A stretch of DNA of 64,000 nt, from positions 3,720,001 to 3,784,000 of the forward strand of contig CM065652.1 of assembly GCA_033220425.1 (NCBI GenBank), written 5' to 3'. Below are positions 55,554 through 64,000 of this stretch, in pieces; positions within the stretch are counted from its first letter, which is position 1, and each line of letters starts with the position of its first letter. The notes under the pieces are model-generated. The model did not search any database. It was given only the letters and a program-made list of their open reading frames with translations, and was not told the origin of the DNA. This DNA comes from Lepraria neglecta (Eukaryota > Ascomycota > Lecanoromycetes > Lecanorales > Stereocaulaceae). The position numbers and the translations under genes are program-made.

Positions 55554-58500
55554 CTATGACACCCTTTCCCCAGAGCTTCCAAGAACCTGTCTAGACCCTC
55601 CAAAAAAATTCATAACATTCCCACTCAACCTCAAACGCAACACAATTTCCTCATGCATTTTCGACTGCCCCGCCAGCCTCTCAGCCACCTGCAACACTGT
55701 CTCGCCATCCTCATTCACGATGGTTGCATCAGCGCCTGTCTTCAGCAAGCTTTCTACAGCACCCACGTTTCCAGACTCGACTGCTAGGTGCAATGCCGTG
55801 TTTCCTCGGATATGGCATGTAGCATTCAGCTCCTCGCTAGCTGGCCAATGTAGTAGTAGCTCGTACATGATATCCCTATTTGTCTCCATGTCAAACTCCT
55901 CCATTTTCAACTTTTCTCCAGTGATGACTGATGCTACATCTTGATATGCCATCGCAGCTCTATGCAATGCGGTGAGTTGACGTGCTGGCTCAACGATAAG
56001 ATTGACCTTCCCAACTTCGATGAGGCGTAGTAGGTATTTTAGGCGAGATGATGAATAGCGTGCGTTAGAGATGATGATGTGACCTAGAATTGTAAGAGGA
56101 TGGGGAGATTTGAAGAGGCCGGAGGCGATGGTCAGAGCGTTTGGATTTGCGCCGAGGGAGAGGAGGGTGGAGGCGAGGTTGAAGGCGTTGCGGCGGATTG
56201 CGACGGCGAAGGGGGTCTCGCAGGGTAGTATGGGCGTGGGCTTGTCTGTGACTGAAAGCGTAGACATTTCGGAAGCTGTATCATTGTCGGAAATGCTCTT
56301 GTCTTCCATTTGAGATGATGCCATTGGTCCGTCCACAGGGACACCCAGCTGTATCAATGTCTCCACGATTGAGATGTCTTTATTATGACCCTCTTGTGCA
56401 AAAACGTGGAGAGCGGACCAATTGCGTGTCACCGGCTGAAATGGATTTGCAGCCAACGCTTTAGCGTCGGCGCCGTGTTGTAGAAGTAGCTCAACCAGGG
56501 GTCGCCTGTTCCAACGTATCGCCTCAAGCACAGGGGTTCTTTGAGCTGGTACACATGGGTTGTTTAGAGTCTCCACACGCCAATCATGCTTGAACATATA
56601 CTCGACAACTTCATCGTGTGCTTCTGACACGGCAAAGTATAGCATGTTGCCATGGAATTTGCTCTGCGTGTTGACGTAGACTGTCTTCTCACGCAAGAGG
56701 TCAAGTGTAGCATGGAGGCGGTTCAAGTACTCAGAACCGTTACGCAAAATCATTGAGAACCTGTCAGAGGCGTGGATTGCCTCCTCAATCACCGGCCCGA
56801 AGAATAGTGTCTTTCGTTTATCGATCTTGCCGTCGGAGGTGAGGGCAGTGACTTTCCCTTCGAGATGCTCGATGATGTTTTTTAAACACTGGTCATGGTG
56901 GTAGTACGCAGCCCAGCTGAGGGGACTCATTTCCCCTTTTGCATGAGTCCAGTGCGGGTCTGCACCGTGCTCTAGGAGAAGTCGAACGATTTGAGGTCTG
57001 TTATTGTGAACCGCCCAGCCTAATGCAGTCCCGGGCATTTGGAAGTCGACATCGATGTTGCCTGGGAACTTCGAGTGGGAGATCCTCTCGTGTGTCGTGG
57101 CATCGACTTTGGCGCCGTTGGCGATCAAATCATTGGCAAGCGGCTGGACATATTGATTGACGAAGGATACGAGCCAGTGAAGGGGCGTTTCGCCATTCTT
57201 GGCAGCAATAGAGGCATCGGCCTTGTAGGTTTGCAGACAGAGTATCGCGATCCCACCCTGTCCGGATCGGCAGGCACACAACAAGGGTGTCTCCCCCTGC
57301 GGATTCACCATGTTTATGTCCATCTTGTAATCCGCAATCAAACTTTTGAATGGCTTCCAACGCCCACAAGCGGCTACAAAGTGAAGGACACTATCGCCAC
57401 GTTTATTGACCACAAGGCGAGATGGATCTTCTATTTTCTTGACTTGATCCAGAAGCCAGGCGTCATTAATCCACTGACTTTGTGTGTAACCGTTGAGCAT
57501 CTCACTACTGTCGAACCATGGTGCCCCAACACCAGCATAAGCGTCTGTCAAGAATCTGTGCGCATACTCAAACTTCTCGGCTGGGTAGCTCTTCTGAAGC
57601 TCTTGAAATGCTGGCCTTGAGCCTGCGATGGCATAGTCGTAGAGATACTCGTATCCAGGCATTGTATTCGGGTCAGATGGTTCACATGCCGAAAATATCC
57701 TGTAAATGTATGCACGGGAGAGATGATGGCCCTTTTCAGCGGCCTCTTTCAATCCTTTGAGCGCTTCGGTAACATCGGTCTTGCAACCGTACCCATTCAA
57801 TAAGAACGAACATAACATGAATTCTTCGGAACCATCACCCCCACGAAAAGAATCAAAGATCAAATTTTGATCACCGGGGTCGAGGGTCCGCATCTTCTGC
57901 CAGGAAAACCAACGATGCTGCGATGATGAGTCTTTTGAAATCTTGCGGGAGTATCTTTTCTTACCTTGTAGCCTCTCACAGTCCAAGATGGAAGACTTGG
58001 AGGCCTTGACACTTCCGCGACGTTCTCGGCCTTGTTCAAGGCGTTATTTGGTAGGGGACCAACTTTCTTCGCATCAGTTTTACCAGCAGCGTGAACCAGG
58101 GGACCTCCAACTTTGACTTGAGGCGTGCTTGGGTGTTTATTTCCTGTCATGGATTGGGGTTTACTTGCTTGATTGTCGGCACTCGTGTGGCTGGTAGATG
58201 TGGACGAAGACCCTTCTCGATCGGTAGAACCACTTAATAAAGGGATCAATACTTTAGTGGTAGGACTGATTCAAGCAGTACTATGCGAGACCTACTCGGA
58301 TGCACCAACCCTCATTAGTTTGCTGGATTCGTCACTACTATTGTATACGAAATGTTTTTCTATGCCACTGGTGTTTTTTATCGTGAACTTGGATTTCGTC
58401 TCCGGAGAGGAATCGCTCTAGCAACAAATTAGCTAGAAGATTCTAACTCACCATTTGCAGTAGTGTGGATACCTCTGCAGAAGCTTCTGAGATGATCCCA

Positions 58501-59910
58501 ACACTGTAAGCGTGTTTTATGATCAGCAAGATTCTAATCCGCATTAGGGAACACCTTTTGCGCAACTCACCCTGCAGAGTCTTCTGCACCTGACTCAAGG
58601 AGTAGGAGAACCACGTCAAGGTCTCTGCTACCAGGATCGGCTTGCAAAGAGTTCTCGAACATATCATCAAGGCTTTTGATGAGTGTCATTTGGCACATTT
58701 GCGCGTATAGTTTCTCGAAAAGAATATTGCGTAATTCCGCTTCCGAGTACCTCTGCTTATCCGCGATTCCTGCTGAAGCAGTCTTGAGCATTTGGTCGAT
58801 GTGTGACCCGAATTTTCCCTTTAACCAAGACATAAGCCATCCTTTTGCTATGGCTGCAGCGAGCAACTCGTCGCCTCGCTTCAAATCCTCTATCTTAGCT
58901 TGTCTTGCAGCTCCTTGAACCGTGCTAGGTATGAGGTAGTCAAAGGGCCATCTGCCGTCCACGCAAACAAGCCAGATCAAGAGTCCCAGCGAGTAGGTGT
59001 CTGTATGGTTCAAGTGTTTGACTTCAATGGCACTTTTGGTCTCAGGTGCTCTCCATGGATTGGTTCCACCTATCCAGACCTCAGCGGTCTCCGTCGCCTC
59101 TATAATAGAGAACCCGAAGTCGGCGATTTTTGCAACATACTTGCGATTTGGGCCTGAGCATACCAGAACATTCTCAGCTTTGACGTCTCCATGTACAATA
59201 CCGGCCCCGTGAAGAGCTACAATGCCACGAGTGACATCTAGACAAAGCATGTGCTTGATTCGAAAGTCTAGCATTCTGTTTTTATTGAGAAGATCGGCGA
59301 GTGTACCGTGCTCCGCATATTCCACGACAATGGCAGGCAATTTGTGGGCTGGGGAGAAAGGGTTTGAACCCCACGCGAATCCGAGGAAGTCGATGATGTT
59401 GGCATGATGGTACAACGAAGGATAAATCAGTGCGTGGAATTCTGTCAGGACGCTTTGCAACGCTCTTCGATACTCAGGAAACGGCTCCCCGTCTTCTTTG
59501 AAGGCAACTCTGGCAACTTTGTACACAACATATTTCGGCCTAGGCGTCGCTGGCATAGACTTTGTCATAGACCATCCCACATTGTGCGTAGTGACTTCGA
59601 TCGTTTTTGGCCCCTCGGGGATTTTTTGCAAGCTTGCGGTGAAGGATGCTCCATTGCCAAGGAGGACCGAAGAATCAACAGCCTCTGCTTGCAAAAAGAT
59701 GGCGGGGATGTGTTTCGTAGTTAATCTGGCAGCTTCACGGGAGGGGTATACAAGGTCAAAGATATGAGGCACATAGCCCTGTGAATCTTTCTTCTTGCCT
59801 GGATTCAATGGATGTTCGTCAGCACCGTCTAGGCTGGAGCTGGGGGGTGTAAGCGGCCTGTCTGAGCTTATGCTAGAACTCGGAGGTGTTCGGGGTCTGT
59901 ATGATAACAT
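55554..59910 (-). CDS. Protein kinase-ankyrin repeat protein (about 1360 aa)
   Basis: Cytoplasmic signalling protein joining a kinase domain to ankyrin repeats. I start at ATG 59910 (MLSYRPRTPPSSSISSDRPL). Exon 1 ends 58571 (GTGAGT); exon 2 is 58503-58452. One or two small linker exons (about 58400-57955) have uncertain edges. The last exon begins 57897 after a GTAAGA..TCGCAG intron and runs to 55554. The kinase domain has a glycine-loop-like LLGNGASFTA (about residue 84), a VYKVA lysine (about 131), HGDVKAENVLVCS (catalytic Asp about 242, HGD instead of HRD), IADFGFSI (about 264) and GGTNPWRAPE. The key residues are present, so it may be active. A Sel1-like part (FMLCSFLLNGYGCKTDVTEA, LKEAAEKGHHLSRAYIYRIF) precedes about ten ankyrin repeats such as GETPLHWLVSFV and GNTALHLAVESGNVGAVESL. 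Divergent from the HeLo gene across a shared intergenic region. Confidence 0.85.
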
Positions 59911-60818
59911 GGTGGCTTCTTGGCAAAGATGCAAGCTCCTGGTCCGGCGTTTGCATACTATTGCTAAGCTCTGAGGGGAAGTTGAATGTTGTGTAATGAA
60001 AACACAGGTCGCAGTTGCCGATTCTTGCCTCAGTACCTCAGACTTGTTGCCAAGCCCTTACGGGTTATCCAGTACGACCCTGCTAAGCCGCTGCGGGTTA
60101 GTTACGCTGACTACCCAGCCGGGTCGTAACACGTCTGAGCTCAAACTTCTGTTCCTTTACTGTAAATTTCCTTATTTTTAACTTACTAAATACTATTTTT
60201 CGACTTTGAACACCCTGGTAGAATACAGTGTTCTTGGGGCCTAACTTCCCATACAATTTGAAAAATCGTTAACGACAAAATACGTAAAATTCGTAAAATT
60301 CGCCGACTGGTTATTTACCTACGCGCAAGCCCTAATCTTGTAAAATAAAGTATGTACTATATAAAAATAGTAGTAATCTCGCTCCGAGCGTTACTTTTAA
60401 CTGAAAATTCGATAGTTTAAGACGTTCGTCTTGATGAGTTTATTCATTACTCATTCATTGAAAAATCGAAAAGCTGCTGTAAAGCTAACGGAGTTAGCAC
60501 GTGCTAACCTGAAGGGGCTTAGTCGATTTGGCACGTCTGAGGTAGTTATTCCGATTCAGCGATCGCTTAGTAAGTAGTCTTGGCTATCAGCTGATTGGCT
60601 GGGTTCTGCCGGGCGCCTAAGGCTGCAGCAAAACACAACCGAGTTTGTCCTCAAAGCTGTTTGCTTTTTTCAAAACGGATAAATAGTCGAGACTGGCAGG
60701 CTCTAGTGTCAGATGAAGGTGTTCTAGGCGCCAGCCTTAATGTCTTTAGACTTGTGCGCTACTTACGCTCCTTTACAGGCTTCAACCATAAATTCCGGGT
60801 AACTTTGGGACATCTACC
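59911..60818. promoter_or_regulatory. Divergent promoter region, AT-rich with a 16-bp palindrome
   Basis: The 908-bp head-to-head gap between the kinase-ankyrin and HeLo genes. It is AT-rich from about 60170 to 60480. At 60493-60508 it carries a perfect palindrome, GTTAGCACGTGCTAAC, centred on the E-box core CACGTG, a possible bHLH-factor site. No coding frame. Confidence 0.4.
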
Positions 60819-62627
60819 ATGGATCCTATATCTGTTGCGGGCCTAGGCCTTGGTGTTGTATCTCTCAGCTTTCAACTCTTCGCAGGGTGCATCAAGGGAT
60901 TCGTCCTACTTTCCACAGCGCATAACCTCGGCAAAGACAGCTCGACGCTAATCTGTATGCTGGATCTGCAAGAGATACAGCTCACTGAATGGGCGAGGTG
61001 TGCTGGCTTGCTTGCAGAGAACGGAAGGCTCGACAGACGCCTGAACGAGACAGTTGTCCATGCTACGCTCAAGGAGCTACAGGATCTATTGCTAGACACC
61101 GACAAGCTCAAATTACGCTATAAGCTTGGTCTAGCCACAAAATCGTCCACGCCGCAGAACGAGCCTAGTAAGAGCGAGTCGCCTGTGGCACATGGTATCT
61201 TGAGCAATGCAATCTCCGATGACCTGCGTGGAGACATCATGTACCGGGCCTGCCTCATCCAGTCGAAGAACAACTTTCCTCAGCGTCTGTGGTGGGCTGC
61301 AGTTGACAAGACCAAATTTGAGGACCTCATCGACGGAATAAAGTCCTTCATTCGGGAGCTATGGTATCTGCTTGATCCAATTCGCCAAGATGATATGTCC
61401 CAAAGCCTTCAGATGATACTATCGCACGTCATTAGCATGAGCGGGAAAATCGAAGAGCTTTCTTCTTTACGAGAGACAATACTACCGCCTTCAGGTATCT
61501 CAGATACTTTGACGTCCAAGGATGCCATTCTGCCATTTGCAACTGTTGCTGAGGTCAAGGCAATCCAGATCAATGCCGGAGCAGTCACAACCGATAGACA
61601 GCTTGCAGGTGCGCAATCTCCACCGTTAAAATACTTTAGTCAAGTCTCAAAAGACCTTCAGCCAGACCTCAGCGTTGGAGAGGTGTATCAGTATGAGCCA
61701 CTGGGGAGCAATGCGGAGACGGGCACAGGCATGTACGAAGACGAGTACGTGTTCGTCGAGTGGAAGTCGCTGCCAAGACAATTCAGAAGCAAGATCATTC
61801 ACCGAGTTGAGAACCTAGCTATGCTCTTGGCAGCACCAAAACATCCCGATTTCCGCTCGTTGAAGTGCATTGGCCTATTGCTGGACAACGACCGTGGAAA
61901 GGCTGCTTTCATCTACAAGGCGCCGTCGTTCGTTGGGTACCATATACCACGCTCCCTCCGTAATCTCTTCGGATTCGGCCCTAGTGTGACACAGAGAATT
62001 CAGCTTGCACTTCAGATCACACAGAGCGTCAAGTACTTCCACACAGCAGGTTGGCTACACAAGAACTTAAGATCTGAGAACATCATGTTCTGGGACACGC
62101 AGAAAACTGAGATTCATGGGGGTGGGCGGGACATAGAAGACAAAAACCGACTACCAGAGCCCGTTCTTGTAGGCTTCGCCTTCTCGCGGCAAGACTCACC
62201 AAGCGAAATCTCAGAGCAGCCATCTTCGGACCCCCAGCGTGATATCTATCGTCATCCCGAAGCAATGGGCGAACCTTCCGAATCTTTCACTGCAGCCAAA
62301 GATATCTATGCTTTGGGTACTGTTCTTCTCGAGATTGGAGAGTGGCGCTCTCTTAGGAGTTTGGTTGAAAAGGTAGTGGACGTCAGCAAGCCGAACGTAC
62401 CTCTGGATCAGCTGGCGAATGTGAAGCCATTCCTTCTTGATGAGGGACCAAGGGGTGGATTGGGGATGTTGAAGTATCGCATGGGTGAAATTTATGCCAG
62501 GGTCACGAAGATGATGCTATCTGGAGAGATTCCACCAATGTCTCAAGCGCAGAAAGAAGCAGGCATCATGTTCCGCCCAGGTTTATTAGACATAGCTATT
62601 CATGAGCTAGGACGCTGTGTCGTCTGA
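60819..62627 (+). CDS. HeLo-domain protein with C-terminal pseudokinase (602 aa)
   Basis: N-terminal HeLo (prion-inhibition/propagation) helical domain, about residues 1-215, opening MDPISVAGLGLGVVSLSFQL and FAGCIKGFVLLSTAHNLGKD. This is the four-helix membrane-attacking module of HET-S-type proteins, related in fold to the MLKL executioner domain. After a linker, residues about 310-595 form a kinase-like fold: VFVEWKSLPRQFRSKIIHRV, IQLALQITQSVKYFHTAGWL, HKNLRSENIMFW. The catalytic HRD is HKN (414-416) and DFG is replaced by GFAF (452-455), so both the catalytic Asp and the Mg-binding Asp are lost, indicating a pseudokinase. IYALGTVLLEIGEW marks the alpha-F region. Single exon, intact. Likely a cell-death effector held by its pseudokinase part, by analogy with MLKL (inference). 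Confidence 0.85.
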   Translation: MDPISVAGLGLGVVSLSFQLFAGCIKGFVLLSTAHNLGKDSSTLICMLDLQEIQLTEWARCAGLLAENGRLDRRLNETVVHATLKELQDLLLDTDKLKLRYKLGLATKSSTPQNEPSKSESPVAHGILSNAISDDLRGDIMYRACLIQSKNNFPQRLWWAAVDKTKFEDLIDGIKSFIRELWYLLDPIRQDDMSQSLQMILSHVISMSGKIEELSSLRETILPPSGISDTLTSKDAILPFATVAEVKAIQINAGAVTTDRQLAGAQSPPLKYFSQVSKDLQPDLSVGEVYQYEPLGSNAETGTGMYEDEYVFVEWKSLPRQFRSKIIHRVENLAMLLAAPKHPDFRSLKCIGLLLDNDRGKAAFIYKAPSFVGYHIPRSLRNLFGFGPSVTQRIQLALQITQSVKYFHTAGWLHKNLRSENIMFWDTQKTEIHGGGRDIEDKNRLPEPVLVGFAFSRQDSPSEISEQPSSDPQRDIYRHPEAMGEPSESFTAAKDIYALGTVLLEIGEWRSLRSLVEKVVDVSKPNVPLDQLANVKPFLLDEGPRGGLGMLKYRMGEIYARVTKMMLSGEIPPMSQAQKEAGIMFRPGLLDIAIHELGRCVV

Positions 62628-62918
62628 TTATCGCACCACCCAAGAGTGGAAGCTGACGATTCTCCCCTAGCGCTTCATGTATTCGTAAGGCCGCATATCT
62701 ACGTTAGCATGACTACTTTGATACCTTAAACCCTTTTAAGTATGTAAGTTTGATATTTCACTAACTTCAGCTCTCGCCAAAATGCCCTTTCGCTTGCTTG
62801 GTTGCCCGCGGAACTCTGACCAGCTTCACTCACTATGCATGGCCTTGGCCCATTCCACGACTTTAATCTCTCTATTAAGCATCTCTCTAATCTAATATGT
62901 AATTCACGAATCAAAGTC
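62628..62918. other. Convergent 3' gap
   Basis: Short gap between the HeLo gene and the nucleoside hydrolase. Nothing else seen. Confidence 0.3.
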
Positions 62919-64000
62919 TCATGTACAACCCCCCGGATTCGCCAACACACTCTCCACCTTCTGAAAGAAACTATCCTGATCAATCGCCGTAACATAATGC
63001 ACACTCCGCGTATGACTCGGCGCAAACTCCTTGCTCCACAAATGCGCCCGCCCCAAATCCGGACAATCAAACGCGGTGTTAACATCCATATACGCCTCCA
63101 CACTGCTGGTCACAAGTTCCGGATACGCCATTATTGCCGCAGCCGTCTCGTCCCATAGCGGCAAATCGATCTCATAATCACTCATAAGTTGCGCGTAAGC
63201 GTTGTCGCTTGAATTGGTAATTTGATTGAGCTGGGACTGGGTGAGATATTGCTGGTTCGCGACGTTTCCGGCTATTGTTATTGAGGGGAAGGGGGCTGTG
63301 ACAGCTATGTGGGCGGCTTCGGGGTCGACGAGGAAGTTTATGTCTGAGCCGATGTCTTGGGCTAGGGAGGAGGTGAGCTGGTAGAGGTTTAGGTCTACGA
63401 AACCGCCCATTATTATTAGTTCTTTTGCTGTGGTGGCGAAGGAGGAGTTGACGCGGATTGCGGTTGCGATGTTTGTTAGGGCGCCCTTGGCCGTGTCAGA
63501 TTAATCTGCATATGTTAAGGCAGGTGGGAAGGAACTCACTGCGCTGTATATTGAGACTTGGCCCGGATACTTGAAGACTTGCTCAATCATAAATTGGGCA
63601 GCGTTCTCTCCCGGAAGTGCGGTTGTGTTAGGGTATCCTTCCAGAAAAGCAGGTTTCGATATCTGGGATGGATCATCTCCGGTTGGGTCACCGCCCGCGG
63701 CTTGTGCGGTCAAGTTCGTCGGTGCAAACACGCCTTGCCATTCAAGGCCTCCCCATAATTGCTGATAGATCTGAAATCGCTGGTAGGTTTGAACAAGAGG
63801 GTATGTTTCGCCTTTCGCGACGGGGATGCAAGAGGAGAGATTCCCTCTCTCCAGAAGAGCGAGCTAAAATTGGGTTAGCCGGCTGGTACCACCACCTTTT
63901 GAGATGGCATCATTACCCCATGCAATGTTGTTTGGTCGACCCAGCTGTTCGAAGTGTCGCTAACGAGTCCAAGTATTTTCATGCCACCGCCTAGGGCTAA
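62919..64000 (-). CDS. Nucleoside hydrolase, probably secreted (5' end beyond window)
   Basis: Second IU-type nucleoside N-ribohydrolase. Visible exons: (beyond 64000)-63917, 63863-63540 and 63485-62919; introns are 53 nt (GTAATG..TTTAG) and 54 nt (GTGAGT..CCAAG), all phase 0. Landmarks: LALGGGMKILGLVSDTSNSW; LSSCIPVAKGETYPLVQTYQ; IYSAGALTNIATAIRVN; KELIIMGGFVD; DINFLVDPEAAHIAVTAPFP. The DTDPGxDD start and any signal peptide lie outside the window. The NSW/C-rich style and late disulphide-type Cys (FDCPDL, PGGCT) fit the extracellular fungal branch that feeds on environmental nucleosides. It is only distantly like the cytosolic-type hydrolase at 19.7-21.3 kb. Confidence 0.85.

Noticed and set aside
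57039-57620. 193-aa plus-strand frame within the kinase-ankyrin gene
   Set aside because: It is antisense to clearly coding ankyrin repeats and has no independent features.

Overview
This window is nuclear DNA from a filamentous ascomycete (Pezizomycotina). Many genes can be spliced through short 43-92 nt GT-AG introns with CTRAY-like branch points. The products are typical of moulds: a secreted GH43 hydrolase, a GPI-anchored Ser/Thr/Gly-rich wall protein, a cysteine-rich ectodomain protein, a DUF1857 protein, HeLo and ankyrin proteins. I cannot name the species.

Layout. 0-9 kb: the C-terminal end of a branched-chain aminotransferase, a GH43 enzyme, a four-exon gene of unknown function, a DUF3336/patatin protein whose catalytic motifs look degenerate, and two small diverged paralogues. 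9-13 kb is mostly gene-poor, with relics. 13-15 kb: a cysteine-rich secreted/transmembrane protein gene carrying a 558-bp hAT-like MITE with a near-perfect 8-bp target duplication. 16-19.5 kb: a run of small one- or two-TM proteins, all on the plus strand, several broken at homopolymer runs. 19.7-33.5 kb is housekeeping-like: nucleoside hydrolase, GPI protein, a Ser/Arg-rich protein, aldo-keto reductase, Ccc1/VIT-type transporter, ERCC1/Rad10 and a small conserved protein.

34.8-41.5 kb holds decayed remains of a bacterial-type Tc (ABC) insecticidal toxin system: a TcB-TcC (Rhs) relic on the minus strand and a TcA relic on the plus strand, divergently placed with their damaged 5' ends facing each other. 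42-47 kb: a DUF1857 protein, a cysteine-rich small secreted protein, and a nine-exon gene in which the alpha and beta chains of a succinate-CoA-ligase-like enzyme are fused. 47.7-52.9 kb is a complete Ty1/copia retrotransposon (identical 121-bp LTRs, TATAA target duplication, iMet half-tRNA primer site) with three in-frame stops. It sits inside the plus-strand frame of a NACHT/ankyrin-type relic.

55.5-62.6 kb: a kinase-ankyrin gene and, head-to-head across about 0.9 kb, a HeLo-domain protein with a pseudokinase. That architecture resembles the animal necroptosis effector MLKL. With the NACHT/ankyrin relic beside them, these look like an allorecognition or cell-death locus. The window ends inside a second, secreted nucleoside hydrolase. 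The most notable items are the Tc toxin relics, the HeLo-pseudokinase/kinase-ankyrin pair, the copia and hAT-like insertions, the fused CoA ligase, and the recurrent homopolymer frameshifts.
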